The translations under genes were made by a program, and so were the position numbers. DNA of 64,000 nt from Holothuria scabra (taxonomy: Eukaryota > Echinodermata > Holothuroidea > Aspidochirotida > Holothuriidae): contig CM074179.1 of NCBI GenBank assembly GCA_037179385.1, positions 37,437,224-37,501,223 on the forward strand, written 5' to 3'. Under the pieces are notes generated by a model, which searched no databases, had not been told where the DNA came from, and saw nothing but the letters and a program-made list of their open reading frames with translations. Below are positions 47,564 through 58,620 of this stretch, in pieces. Position 1 is the stretch's first letter, and every line of letters begins with the position of its first letter.

Positions 47564-47850
47564 GGTAAAAATTCCAGTTGAACCCAGTTGACCAATTCAA
47601 CTGGGTTCAGCCGGGACCCAGTTGAACCCAGCTGGTCTTGTTCCAAATCCCATCTAAAACCAACTGGGTTGAACTGGGTAACCAGCTTTCAACTGGATTG
47701 ACTACATTCAACCCAGTTGAATTTGTTTAAATTAACATATTAGATTAACTTGGTTTAACTGGTTTTCGACTGGTTTCTAACTAGGTTCTAACTGGATCCA
47801 GTTGAACCCATTTGAACCCAGTTTAGCTGGGTTCAGCTGGAATTTTGACC
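47564..47850. mobile_element. 287-bp MITE-like element built from CAGTTGAACCCAG
   Basis: 24-bp ends, GGTAAAAATTCCAGTTGAAC at the left and the complement of GGTCAAAATTCCAGCTGAAC at the right, are inverted with 22 of 24 matching. The interior is a succession of AACCCAGTTGAA / TTCAACTGGGTT words in both orientations, so much of it can fold on itself. No coding capacity; no clear target duplication. Confidence 0.7.
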
Positions 47851-47919
47851 AAGGATACCACGCTTTCGGCGGGCATTTTCACCCGGTCACATTTATGGAA
47901 CGCATTTCATACAAATCTC

Positions 47920-48250
47920 GTTAATAACGGCGTGATTGGTAGTAACGGCGTTGTACATTGAGTTAACAACGGCGTGATTATCATTAACAGCGTAGTAAAT
48001 ATTAATAACCACGGCGAAATGTTAAGTATTCACGTGCTAAATTTCGTTAACAGCGGTGTGATCAGAAGTAACTACGCTACGTATCACAAGAGGTTAACAA
48101 TGGCTTATTCGGTTTCAACAGCCAGCTAAAAGTTGGTAACGTCCTTGTCGCGATCAACCGCCGGTGAAGGAAACCATGTAATTTCAATCAACAACGTGTA
48201 AACAAGAGGTAGTGGCGCTGTTCCAGTTAACACAAACACGACGGTGTAAA
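47920..48250. repeat. Short GTTAACAACGGCGTGAT repeat cluster
   Basis: Repeated TTAACAACGGCGTGATTA-like words at roughly 30-40-bp intervals, decaying to the right. Irregular spacing. Confidence 0.65.
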
Positions 48251-49760
48251 CGGTAGTGACCATGTAAACGTAAATGGTTCTTGTTGTCTATGGCGCCATT
48301 AAGATAGAAAGGTGCTGGGTGGGGGCGTGGCGAGGGGTTTACCACTACTTCATTTATGGTTCGAAAACAAAAAATCAAAGCAAAAGTGGAAATAATGGTA
48401 AACACTTTGCCAAGTCCCCACCCAGCAGCTCGCTGTTCATCTTACAAAAGTTGGAAAAATAGCTGTCATTTTATGCAGGTCACTTGAATTGAGATGATAA
48501 AGAAAACCTTTGAAAATGTTTGGGGTATAAGGACCTTTTCCTCCGTTGCATGCGACTTAAAGCATTGGTGGTGACAGTGATATAGTATAAATTTATGTGA
48601 TATGCGAGATGATGTACGAGAAGCAAATAAAACCCGATTCATGAGACAGTATTTAAAAGTGGTGCGCGCGAAGGAAAACAACGTTGGGACCAGAGAGTTG
48701 CTAGACAGTCTCTAGCAACTCCCTGTTGGGACAGCGTTTGAGCCTGTAGTTTTGGTTTCACGAAAGGGATTCGTATGCAGTCGCGCGGACAAGAACTTTG
48801 CAAAATTATTGTAGGTTTGCGCATTTTAGTAATGGTCAATACTATGGTTAGTTTTTTGGTTATTTTGTTAGCTTTTGCAAACTAAGTCATGCCTGAACGA
48901 CTACAGAGGTATTTCCTGTCGAGAAACCAGACTCCATTTTCCCAAGTGCCTGTTCTTTCCATATGGGACATGATATAGAACACTACATTCTGTTCTATGG
49001 TTTTCCTTTCAAGTTTATCTTTTGCCGATGTTCTCGGACAAGCCCCTACAATTTTTATATCAGTGTGAAGAATACGGTAGTGTAGTTTTGAAGGTTGCGA
49101 AGTGTACGATTTTGAAAAAAAGTCAAATGTTTTGTGCCGGTTTTTAAGAGGGCGTTACCAAAGGCATTGCCCGTTTAAGTGGCAGGGGGGTAATTTTTAA
49201 TGGTGACTGCCACTGGAGAAATTGAGTTGGAAATTTTTAACCCCGGCCTAGCGGGGGAATCGCTAAGCCAAAGCCTCGGGGAACTGATTTTGCCTTCAAG
49301 CTATTTGTTTTTAATATGCCATTGATTCGGCGTAATTCAGGGCCATCTTTTGGGGAAATCCTGCTTACTCCAGCGATTAAAACATTTTTTATCAGTTCAT
49401 AATGATTACAAATTTAAGTTAAAAGTATAAACATCAGTCAATTTGCTGAGGATCATAAGCGGCGATCCGTCTTTCAAAGTGTGTGTGAGGGGATGTAGTT
49501 GGTGTCGTAATAAATGAGTGTAGCGCCACCATTACTTGGCGCGGAACGTAAAAAGAAAATTTCTCCCAAAAATACCCACGAGATCACCGAAAGTGGCTAT
49601 CTAACGTGGTTATCTAACGTGATATCATAGCAACTGCCAGAAGCGTATTTCATCAAAAGGTAAAAAGGACTATCGTAAAAAGAATATTAAAGTTAAATTT
49701 GTCTGATTGAAAAAAAAGGGGGATTAATTTTCCGAATCGAGTGAAAAGAACATCATTGGG
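48251..49760. other. Spacer with a solitary GC-rich module
   Basis: No gene recognised. A plus-orientation GC-rich module lies at 49,521-49,548 outside any element whose ends I could find. Micro-hairpin D lies at 48,691. Confidence 0.35.
48691..48725. mobile_element. Micro-hairpin insertion D (35 bp, 7-bp TSD)
   Basis: 15-bp arms CAGAGAGTTGCTAGA and TCTAGCAACTCCCTG with one mismatch, loop CAGTC. Flanks TTGGGAC at 48,684-48,690 and 48,726-48,732 are identical. Confidence 0.75.
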
Positions 49761-50475
49761 CATCGGTGTAGCTAGACTTTTCCGGTTGGGTTGGGGTGGG
49801 GTAAAAGCACCCACATTTACCGAATTTTTATTTCATCGTGTGAGCCATTTCTATGGGGTCGTGATTTGGGGCGCGCGAAGCGTTATCCAGGAAAATTTTG
49901 AAAATGTGAAACTTGTACTGGGGAAAATTTTGGGTTCTTGGTTCTCTTTACAAGAAAATGTGAAAAGCTCGGGGTAACTGAAGAATCTGTATTTCTTATT
50001 GGCAAGTTTGAGATTGAACAGCGACCAAAGATCGTTGTTGTTACACAGTGTTATCTATTTAAGACCTACAAATTGAGGCTGTACATCGACAGTTTAAGGG
50101 TCAAGAGCTTATATGAGGGAAAATTGGAAATTTAATGATAGAGCATTCATGAAGAAAGCATTATTTGTCGATATCACTTGATGAACTGTTTATTTCGTCA
50201 TTTCCAGAGTTCGGAAAAGTTTACCAAACTGATTTACGACGGAGCACGACTACAAGGAGTCTAATGAGAATTTTTGCGCGCGAAGGTCTTGCATATTTTA
50301 AACAAATAAATACATTCTTTGACTCAGAGCTTTTATTGAAGAGAATTAGATGTTTCATTGAAGGAAAAGATTGGGAAACCATAATATAGTTGACTGATAT
50401 CACATTTTCGAATTTTTTCCCTTTATATAGAGCCAGGGAGGCAATTGCCCCCTGTCCCCCGTAGCTTCACCACTG
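49761..50475. mobile_element. 715-bp hAT-like element with 8-bp TSD
   Basis: Left CATCGGTGTAGC, right GCTTCACCACTG, inverted with mismatches and of the CAGTGGCGTAGC type. Flanks TCATTGGG (49,753-49,760) and TCATTGAG (50,476-50,483) match at seven of eight positions. Two modest open frames (about 49,741-49,977 and 50,165-50,389) show no homology. Confidence 0.7.
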
Positions 50476-50507
50476 TCATTGAGTATCATTCATTTCTTTA
50501 TATTACA

Positions 50508-50821
50508 TACACTCTAAAACAGTTGGGTAAAACTTTGCCCAACCTGGGCACTTTTTTAACGAAGTGCTGGGCACACATGCCTCCTACTCCCAATTTGGTA
50601 AAAGATTACCCAACCTAGTTGGTTAAAATATTTTGCCCAGCAGTTGGTCAAACTTTTTACCCAACAAAACATTACCCAACCTGGCTGGTTAAATGTTTTT
50701 TCCCAGAGATTGTCAAACATTTTACCCAACAAAATAGTACCAAACTTGGCTGGTTAACTGTTTTTCTCAGAAGTTGGTCAAAATTTTTACCCAACTATTT
50801 GGCCCATGTTTTTAGAGTGTA
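50508..50821. mobile_element. GTTGGGTAAA-motif element, short copy (314 bp)
   Basis: Left TACACTCTAAAACAGTTGGG and right TTTTTAGAGTGTA. Inside are about three ~65-bp units of the form ACCCAACCTGGCTGGTTAAA plus a CAGTTGGTCAAACTTTTT-like segment. Related in ends and words to 35,398-37,079. Confidence 0.75.
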
Positions 50822-51176
50822 TATGATTTTGGAAAGAATAATACCCTAAAACTTACACCGTTTGCCCTCCAAGAGTGGTTGGGGGCACCAGCGACGATGC
50901 ACTTGGTTAATAAACAGTGAAGTATGTAGTTTGAAATAACAAACTCAATCGTGCACTTTGTATTTTTTCGCCCGTTGATTACGTGGTAGTGAAAACTTTT
51001 CTTTTCTATACGACCATTGATCTTAAAGTAATTTCGTCCAGATTTTTACTGCTATTCTACCGCTAGCTTTTTATTTACCAGATCCAACCTTATTCAACCA
51101 TGAGATCTTATAATACCCACTTTTATTACAAAAATTATATGTAAAGCTTAACTGATCTTTTACTAATCATCTGATT

Positions 51177-51376
51177 GGTCAACTACATTTTACCCAACTG
51201 TTGGGTACTTTAAAACTTATACCCAACACCTTTTACCAATACCTGGGTTTCACTCAACTTTAATTTGCCCAACAATATGGGTAAGGTTGTTTACCCATTT
51301 GCTAGGTAATAGTTTGCCCAAGTTGGGCATTTTGAATTTTGCTCAACGCTTTTTACCCAACTGTTTTTAGAGTGTA
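51177..51376. mobile_element. GTTGGGTAAA-motif element fragment
   Basis: Right end TTTTTAGAGTGTA with TTTACCCAACTGTTGGG-type words upstream. The left terminus is missing, so this is truncated, or is the outer end of a larger element starting at 50,508. Confidence 0.6.
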
Positions 51377-51737
51377 TCTTCCATTCCCATAGTATTTTTT
51401 ACCTTTTTTTCAGGGCGTGTCGGTGCATATCACAGCATTTCAAGTTTCTTGTCAACACTCCTCGGGCTCTTTATAGTTGTATAATCAATAAATTTTTATT
51501 TTTCAAAGTAAAAATCACTGTTAGAACCTCCATGGGAGGGTGTGCAAAACTGTCAAGCCACATTCATACGTTGTCTTCTGTTTTTAGAGAAACGGTTAAA
51601 TGTTAAATTTTAAGGTGTGGATTTTGTAATCTTTTAGTTTCCGTTCTATTAAAGACGTTTTCATAATATCATACTTAATCTTTTACATAGTCCCGAATAT
51701 GAAGGTTGGTTTTCCTGGGAAGAATATAATGCGCATT

Positions 51738-51763
51738 ATCCCCCATCCAATATCATGGGGGAT
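51738..51763. repeat. Small perfect stem-loop
   Basis: ATCCCCCAT and ATGGGGGAT form 9-bp arms around an 8-base loop. No flanking duplication; function unknown. Confidence 0.5.
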
Positions 51764-52061
51764 ATATCCCCGATCCATATCCCAGGATCGCCGCACATGG
51801 TGAGCATAATGGTAGTGTATGGGGCCTGAAACAGCAAGAGGTTTGGTGAAGTTTGATATAGTTGAGTGAGTGATTTAGTCCAGCTGTCCTACAGGAATTA
51901 GGGCCATGTCCGCTTCTTTCGCTGAAGGCCCGATCTCGATTCCCAGGTCGAGTCATACCAAGGACTCTACAAATTGGAATCTACTGCCGCTGTGCGTGAT
52001 GTTCCGCATAAACATTGGAGTAGGGTAAACAAGCCAGTGAGCCATATTTTACAAGATCCCA

Positions 52062-52430
52062 TTGGCTCCAGTTTTATATAGAATTCGTTTTAAGGTTATT
52101 ATTTTGGTTTATAAAGCTCTTAACGATTTGGCTCCCAACTATTTGTCTGGTTTTTTGTCAAAGAGAGTGGGATTAAATTACCACCTGCGCCCGGGTTCTC
52201 GTATTCATTTAATTGTCCCGCGATTTAATACTTCTTTTGGTGAACGTGCTTTTACAGTGGCTGGTCCTCGCCTTTGGAATTCTCTTCCACATGAACTTAT
52301 ACTGTGTCCCTCCAAAGATATTCATAAAAAGTATCTGATCGCGCTGGAATATGCTTATTTTATAGTCATATTTATTTTTAAAATAAGCTTCACGAATGGA
52401 CAACAAGCGCCTATATCGCACCTTTCACGC
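52062..52430 (+). pseudogene. Non-LTR retrotransposon 3' relic (reverse transcriptase C-terminus)
   Basis: The frame reads YRIRFKVIILVYKALNDLAP, then NYLSGFLSKR, PRFNTSFGERAFTVAGPRLW and NSLPHEL. This is the conserved C-terminal end of CR1/L2/Jockey-group reverse transcriptase proteins. The preceding LHWLPV motif is disrupted at 52,061-52,073 by what looks like a one-base loss. Only the 3' part is present, as expected for 5'-truncated LINE copies. The 5.55-kb inverted-repeat element begins about 60 bp downstream. Confidence 0.85.
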
Positions 52431-52609
52431 AATCCTGGTTATCAACATATTCACAGTCCTCTGTCTCATACTCCAACATGCCATAATAGGGTGGCTTAGC
52501 AGATTTAACGTTACCGGCCGGACAAAAGTACCAAATTTGGCGTGGAGTTTCCTTTTGACCTATCTATTGATTTTATCCGTGGAACCCACGTGATGGGTTC
52601 CGATTTTCC

Positions 52610-53095
52610 AAGATGGCGGCCAAAATCCAAGATGGCCGCCAGAAAACAGGAAATATCATATATCTGCCCGCAAAAATCGGAGATGAACAATTGAGGGGTC
52701 AATTTAGGTGTTTTCGGGGTCACTTAAACTGATGCTTGGCATGGCGTTTTGCTCGGGTAACCCACTCTCAAGATGGCGGCAAGAATCCAAGATGGCCGCC
52801 AAAAAACAGGAAATGGCAAAAATCTGCCTTTAAAAATCGGAGAAGAAGAAATGAGGAGTCAATTCGGGTGTTTCAGGGGTTACTGAATTAGATGCTGGTC
52901 GTGGCATGTTGCTCGGATAGCCCACTTCCAAGATGGCGGCCAAATTGAAGATGGCCATATATCTGCCGTGTACAAAACAGAGATGGGCAAATGTGAGGTC
53001 AGCTCAGGTGTTTCAGGAGTCACTGAATTAGATGTGGGACATGTTATGTTGCTCGGGTAACCCTCTTCACAGATGGCAGCCAATGTAACTGAAAT
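52610..53095 (+). repeat. ~165-bp subrepeats in the left terminal inverted repeat
   Basis: About three units, each starting with CCAAGATGGCGGCC and AAGATGGCCGCC, then AACAGGAAAT, AAAATCGGAGATGAA, GGGGTCAATT, GGTGTTT and TTGCTCGGGTAACCCACT. The right terminal repeat (57,720-57,950) contains about one and a half units in reverse. Confidence 0.85.
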
Positions 53096-53754
53096 ACAGC
53101 TGTTGTTATTGTTAAAGGTCAGTAGAAGTTTAAATTTTAACTTAAAAGATTGATTTCTTCTGATTAGTATTGAAAATCCAACCGTCATACTGACTTTAAC
53201 TCGATGCAGTGTGAAATGAGACAGACCTACTCTTTTCCAAACTTTTTGTGATGTCGAGGGAAGGCTAACGACCTGTCCTATGTAAAGTCAATGCAAAATT
53301 CACATTTTCAACTTTGCCACATGATAATGGCGAATTTCATTTCAATGAAAAGTCACAGAATTTTGAAGAATTTACATATGCAATCATTCATTTACTTTTA
53401 AGAAAACATTAGCTTACACTTTTCGCCTATGTAGAATAAAAAATCATCAGTAATTAGACCTACTTTGTAAACCCAGTAAAGACATTCATTTCGTTCCTCT
53501 CCCTTGACGTCAATGGACCCGGTTACTGGATTAAGATAACACAAATGTAAAATGAGTTTTCATATTTGGGATTATGAAATAAACTCTTTTCATCTAGGGA
53601 ATTTCAAAGCAATTTACTGCACGTTAACTGACGTTCAAAAATGTAAGTTTACACTTTAACTGACCTCAGGCTTCAAGTACATCTAGTAGTAGTATTCAGG
53701 AATTCTGTCTACAATGTTTCAATACGTTTCTCTACAAGAAAGTCTACAATTAAT

Positions 53755-55706
53755 TTATGTACCTTTTTTTGTTGAACATCTGCACCGACAAAGAGATGTT
53801 CGAGGCAGATTTGCTTTTCTGCATTTGCACACTGTACAGGCCCTGGGGCAGCCACATGTCACGAATTCTCTGCACGCTTTAGACGCCTCTGGAGTGGTAG
53901 ACCAGACAGGTTCCCATTTTTCACCCAAGCATAGTCGGTTGGACATGAATTCGTTTTGTTGAGATAACATGCATGTTGTCCAAATGCCAACCTGGTACAC
54001 TGCCCTCCTAGTGTGCTGGAGTAGTGCATTTTGAGTAGGTGGTATCTTGTCAATAGCTTGCCCTTTCTGGCTGAATAGCTTCATCCGCCCACTGTTAACA
54101 TTCATGAGGTTACTTGTTTTGTCATAAACTGCGACAACTAGTCTTTCGATTCTTTTAAATGATTCAGAATGTAAGTCAAGATGCTCAAACGGGTGTGCGG
54201 CTAGATGAACGAAGGCATCAGTAACTTCCTCATAGGCATTCCATGCTTGCCAAAATGATTCTTCCCTTTCCCTCTAAATGCTGATGTCGTGTCACATCCT
54301 TACAAGGAGTGGAAAACGGGCAAGGCACGTTATTTATGTTCTCCAAGACTGGCACAAATTGCGTGGATGCTGTAATGAGTGTAGTTTTTGCCAGTTCCAA
54401 ATACTACCCACAGATCAGCATCAGCCTTTACCTGGGAGAGGTCATGGAACAGACCGACAAGAATAACGACGACGTCTGTAGTCACAGTTCGCACCTGGAT
54501 GGATTTTACTCCATTCCGCAAAGCATGTTTCACATGGACCACAATCCTAGCGTCTGCCTCTTCCTGATTGCAGCTGGGCATTTCGATTTGAGTTCCAACA
54601 CATGTAACATGCTCTCCAGCTGTTGATGTATATCGAACACTCAGGAGAGATACGGCAATCCTCAGCCTTTGACGACAGTAATTCGAAGAGTTCCTTCTTA
54701 TTAACTGAATCACAGAGGAAGTCATTCCAGTTGCGTGGTAGCTCGGTGTCACCTGGTACTTTCCTACGTACACCTATGCCTCGTTTCTCCCTGGTCCTCT
54801 CCTTCATACTATCTGGACGGTAATTATCCCACACAACACCCACTCGCTTTGCGTCACGCAGCTGATGATCCAGATGGGGTATAAACACGTCGTCAGCATA
54901 TTCTTGGAATGTCGAGACATTTGTTACAAGCAATGAATGTACTGTCACCGCACCATCCAGAACTTTGTAGTCATATGATACAGGTGCCGCTGTCTGGTTT
55001 GGTTCTTCTATACATTGTAACAGTTGACTATTGGTACCGGACAGATGGAGCTTTCCAAACTCAGACAGGAATGGATGATACGAATGAACTTCGTGTTCAA
55101 AGAATTCCCTAATGTCACCATCTCTGTTTTGAAGGGAGATGCATAACTGGCCAAAAAGTGCCACATTGTTCTCAAGTACCTTCACTTTCTTCCAATCCTT
55201 CGATGTAACTTTGAGCTTTGTTGAAAATAGTGGTAGTGAGTTCTTTGCTCTCCTATCATGTATAGAGTGACTACGATCCACGAGCGCAGTCGTAACATAC
55301 TCTTGATACTTCTTTATGTCTATGTCTTCCAGTGTACGGATTGTGTTCACTACCGCCTCATTCGCGCAGTTACGACTGTCAAGAGTTACCAACTCTGCGA
55401 AGTCATCCAAGAAGGAGTTTTCCATGTGGTGCATTGTATTAGAAAGGTTAACGACCTGTCGCTGGAAGGTTCTCTGTGCAGCAAGTCCTTGCTAATGGTG
55501 TTCAAAGTTAGTGGGGTTTTCCCGATCACGTCATAAAAATGTACATTCTCGTACTGTCTGAGAAGTCTGGCAAGCTCGGGTCCAGCTGTCATCCAGCGGA
55601 GGAAGGCGACTGGATTCTCAGTGAAACCTACTGCACCACCAGATGCCTTCACCACTTTATTCTCCTGCTCATGAGCTTGGTCTATTGGAATCGCAGAGTA
55701 CTGGTT
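53755..55706 (-). pseudogene. C-terminal half of an unnamed repetitive family (PIN/XPG-like core)
   Basis: Minus-strand pieces keep the family order: AIPIDQAHEQENKVVKASGG and AVGFTENPVAFLRWMTAGPE (55.5-55.7 kb); a helical region; FIPHLDHQLRDAKRVGVVWD with RTREKRGIGVRRKVPGDTEL and PRNWNDFLC (54.6-54.9 kb); QEEADARIVVHVKHALRNGV, RTVTTDVVVILVGLFHDLSQ and DLWVVFGTGKNY (54.4-54.6 kb); ALPVFHSL*GCDTTSAFRGK with an internal stop (about 54.3 kb); and a cysteine-rich tail CGCPRACTVCKCRK (about 53.8 kb). I know this family as an abundant, mostly uncharacterised set in marine invertebrates. The EADAR and TTDV motifs resemble acidic metal-binding positions of PIN/FEN nucleases; that similarity is inference. 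Several frameshifts and stops show a dead copy. Confidence 0.8.
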
Positions 55707-56955
55707 TTGTCTTCAATTTATTAGAGTTACACGTCCTGTATGCTAAACGGCTTAAGGAACTGAACATAATAAAGACTATCAACAAAACCAGACTTAAGGA
55801 GCAGTTGCTTAAATGGTTCTCCGATGCACAAGCACAACATGATGGCCGGATCATCGTTATAATACTCAAGATGTAATGAAAAACATGATTAAAGATGCCC
55901 TGAAAAAACGTGACTTTACTGAGGATGCCCAGGTACTAGCACAAGCAGCAACAATCATTAGAAAGGATATATTTAATCATGAAGGATTCCAGTTCACCGG
56001 TCAGTTTTCACCTGGTTGTCAGGAGAAATCATAACCATCAAGTCTACGGTGTCTCGTCTCCATGATTCTTAATGGTCCAAATCTGATAGAGAGTGACGAT
56101 TCACAAGTGTGCCTAACTGTTGGACAAAACATCGTCCACAACTTGAAGAAACGTAAACCTAATTCGACTGCGAAAGTCCGGCACACTCTGGACAGCAAAC
56201 CTCCACTAACAATTTACATTGGCCTAAATATACACCCGCTGACCAGAAGTAAGGAGATAATCCAACAGTTACACCAGATGGATATCAGTGTTTCATACGA
56301 CAGAGTGATGCGGATTGAAGAGTGGCTCGCTACAGCAGTATGTGAGAGGTTTGAAGATGACGGTGTAGTAGCTACTACTATTCTGCGAAAAGGACTCTTC
56401 ACAATGGGCGCTCTTGACAACCTCTATCACAATCCAAGCGCAACAACAGCCACGGCATCTTTTCATGGGACTGGAATTATTGCATTCCAGTTTTTAAGCA
56501 CGAGGGAACCTGGTGTCATAAGAGAACCTGTCTCATTACCGCCATCAAGGGCATATGTTCACTTGCTCCCAGACCATCGTGCTTCTGTTCCTGTATTTTG
56601 GTTAAAATCTACAGATGTTGAGAACGTACCAGAGAGTATTAGTGAACCTGTTACGCTTGATCTGGTAGATGCAAAACGTGAAGAATATGATTGGATTGAA
56701 CATAGTCTTCAACATATCAGTGATGTGGAACTGTGCAAGACAACTTCTCTTACATGTTCTGCTTATCACGTCACTCGACATCAGCCAACAACAGAGCTAA
56801 CGGCAATATGTGCACTGCAGCCTCTCTTCTATGAAAAATCAGACACACCAGCAATGATTTAACATGGCATGGATGTACTTCGGCAGGCAAGAGAGTATCT
56901 CAACCCAGGACAAATCCCAGTGATAACTTTTGACTGACATTTCGACATAGCGAGC
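55707..56955 (+). pseudogene. N-terminal half of the same family, opposite strand
   Basis: Begins with STGFVFNLLELHVLYAKRLK and INKTRLKEQLLKWFSDAQAQ, then DAQVLAQAATIIRKDIFNHE and FSPGCQEKS*PSSLRCLV with a stop. A 266-codon open frame from 56,062 follows: MILNGPNLI, PPLTIYIGLNIHPLTRSKEI, ISVSYDRVMRIEEWLATAVC, ALDNLYHNPSATTATASFHG and TGI. After a stop at 56,860 the frame continues HGMDVLRQAREYLNPGQIPV and ITFD before homology ends. In relatives known to me this segment precedes, on the same strand, the TENP/EADAR half; here it is inverted against it, and the intervening middle part is not seen. Confidence 0.8.
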
Positions 56956-57715
56956 AAGTTCAACAAATGTTCTCGCTTCATTCATAATATCGTCACTGTT
57001 TATTGTTGCCTTCTGTAAACCTTTGCATCGAAAAACCTCCACATAGGTTCAATGAATAATCGTCAAGAAACGTTCGCCTTGCTATCACATAGCATGTGAT
57101 GTTCTCAGAATATACGTTGTGTTTATGTAGGGTCCACAATCTTGCAAATCAGGTAGGTATTCACAGCGGGTTTGGTTACCCTAATAACAGAGCTGACTCA
57201 CGATGATCAGTCGTACTCATAGCTGCCATTAGTATTAAGGGTTTGCAACTGTGTTCTATCACGATCGATCACACCTTAAAGTTCCCCCAACTTCTAGAAA
57301 AGGCTTTCTGAGACAATGCTACCATGTACAATTAGAATACCAGCAACAACAAAGGCCTATAGCATGGGCCCCTTAACCAGCTTTACAGGAAAAATGGGAG
57401 GGGGATGGGTGGGAAGGCGAGTGTTCTGATTGGGGTAGCAATTGTTTCGACTGGGGCTGGGGCATAAAATTTTCTTCAAATATCAGGTTTTCAAGTTTCA
57501 GTTTTCATCTGGTGGAGCAGAAATATTTTGGGGGTGGGATATTTGACCCCAAATGCTATCTTCCCCATATTGGGGCATTGCCCCGAAATTCCCCTTCCCC
57601 CGTAGCTACGGGCTAACTATAGTCAGGGAGCTAGCCCAGTTTCATTAACACGTTTGAGAAAGTAAGATTTGATTGTCCAAATCGGTGAAGGGAATGAATA
57701 TATACGAAATTTTCT
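56956..57715. other. Element interior without recognised coding
   Basis: Between the N-terminal half and the right terminal repeat. If the simple inversion model is right, the middle of the gene should lie here on the plus strand, but it is deleted or beyond recognition. The G-rich to C-rich stretch 57,395-57,612 resembles decayed element ends. Confidence 0.3.
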
Positions 57716-58044
57716 TTTTTGCATGCGGCCATCTTGGATTCTGGCAGCCATTTTGGAAGTGAGTTGTCCGAGCAACATGCCATGGCCTGCAACTGTTTCA
57801 GTGACCCCCAAAACACCTACATTGACCCCTCAATTGTTCATCTCCGATTTTTGCACGCTGATATATGACATTCCCTGTTTTCTGGCGGCCATCTTGGATT
57901 TTGGCCGCCATTTTGGAAAATGGAAGCCCATCACGTGGGTTCCACGGATAGAATCAATAGATAGGTCGAAAAGGAACCCCATGCAAAATTTGGTACTTTT
58001 GTCCAGCCGGTAACGTTATTGCTAAAATTTGTCGCTAAGCCACC

Positions 58045-58620
58045 TGACTACCAGGACCAAAACGCCAAAAGTTTTATGTTACGGTTGCCGTCGTAATCTA
58101 TAAGGTACCCGTATTCCCTTCCCAATTTGTGGGCTGAAACAATATCGTTATTGGGTGCTAATATGCAGTTTGGTGACATTTTCTACATTGCAAGAAAAAA
58201 GATTACATAATTTTTGTTTCGGTATGTACACTGAATATAACTTTTCTCAACTCTTGGAAAGCTAACCATCCATTTTTAAATGACTTGGCCACAACGAACG
58301 GTTTGCTAAATCAAACGACGGTTGCAAAAATTCATGGTTCTTGCCATCATTTGCGATACATCACACCGACGGTAGCTAAGATAATTTTTTCCAGGCAATC
58401 AGTGGTAAAATCCTACTGCCTCCCGACGCAACTGAACACGGGTTACTTTATCCCGTCACAGCAGTCAAGGTGAGTTGAACCACATTATAAAAGTCTTGAA
58501 TATTACGGTGAGGCTAATTAATTCCATTGCAATGCAATTCCATTTTCAGACAGCCTGGATTTCGACAAAAGATAATGTCTTCCATAGGCAGAAATCACAT
58601 GACGTGGAAACTTGTCATGT
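58045..58620. other. No gene recognised
   Basis: AT-rich spacer between the long-TIR element and the 65-bp inverted repeat; no homology or repeat seen. Confidence 0.35.

Larger units (their letters stand above)
52490..58044. mobile_element. 5.55-kb long-TIR element carrying an unnamed gene family
   Basis: The left end GGTGGCTTAGC...TAACGTTACCGGCCGGAC (from 52,490) and right end (to 58,044) are inverted and remain alignable for roughly 300-450 bp, through ACAAAAGTACCAAATTT, CCGTGGAACCCACGTGATGG and paired CCAAGATGGCGGCC / AAGATGGCCGCCAGAAAACA words. No exact target duplication was found. Two head-to-head pseudogene halves of one gene family lie inside. The simplest view is a DNA transposon, or a non-autonomous derivative, that carried this gene. 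Confidence 0.75.

Noticed and set aside
50431..50451. CAGGGAGGCAATTGCCCCCTG palindrome-like site as a fifth micro-hairpin
   Set aside because: No flanking direct repeat and no loop; it belongs to the GC-rich end of the 49.8-50.5 kb element.
57624..57640. CAGGGAGCTAG as half of a micro-hairpin
   Set aside because: The complementary arm and flanking repeat are absent.
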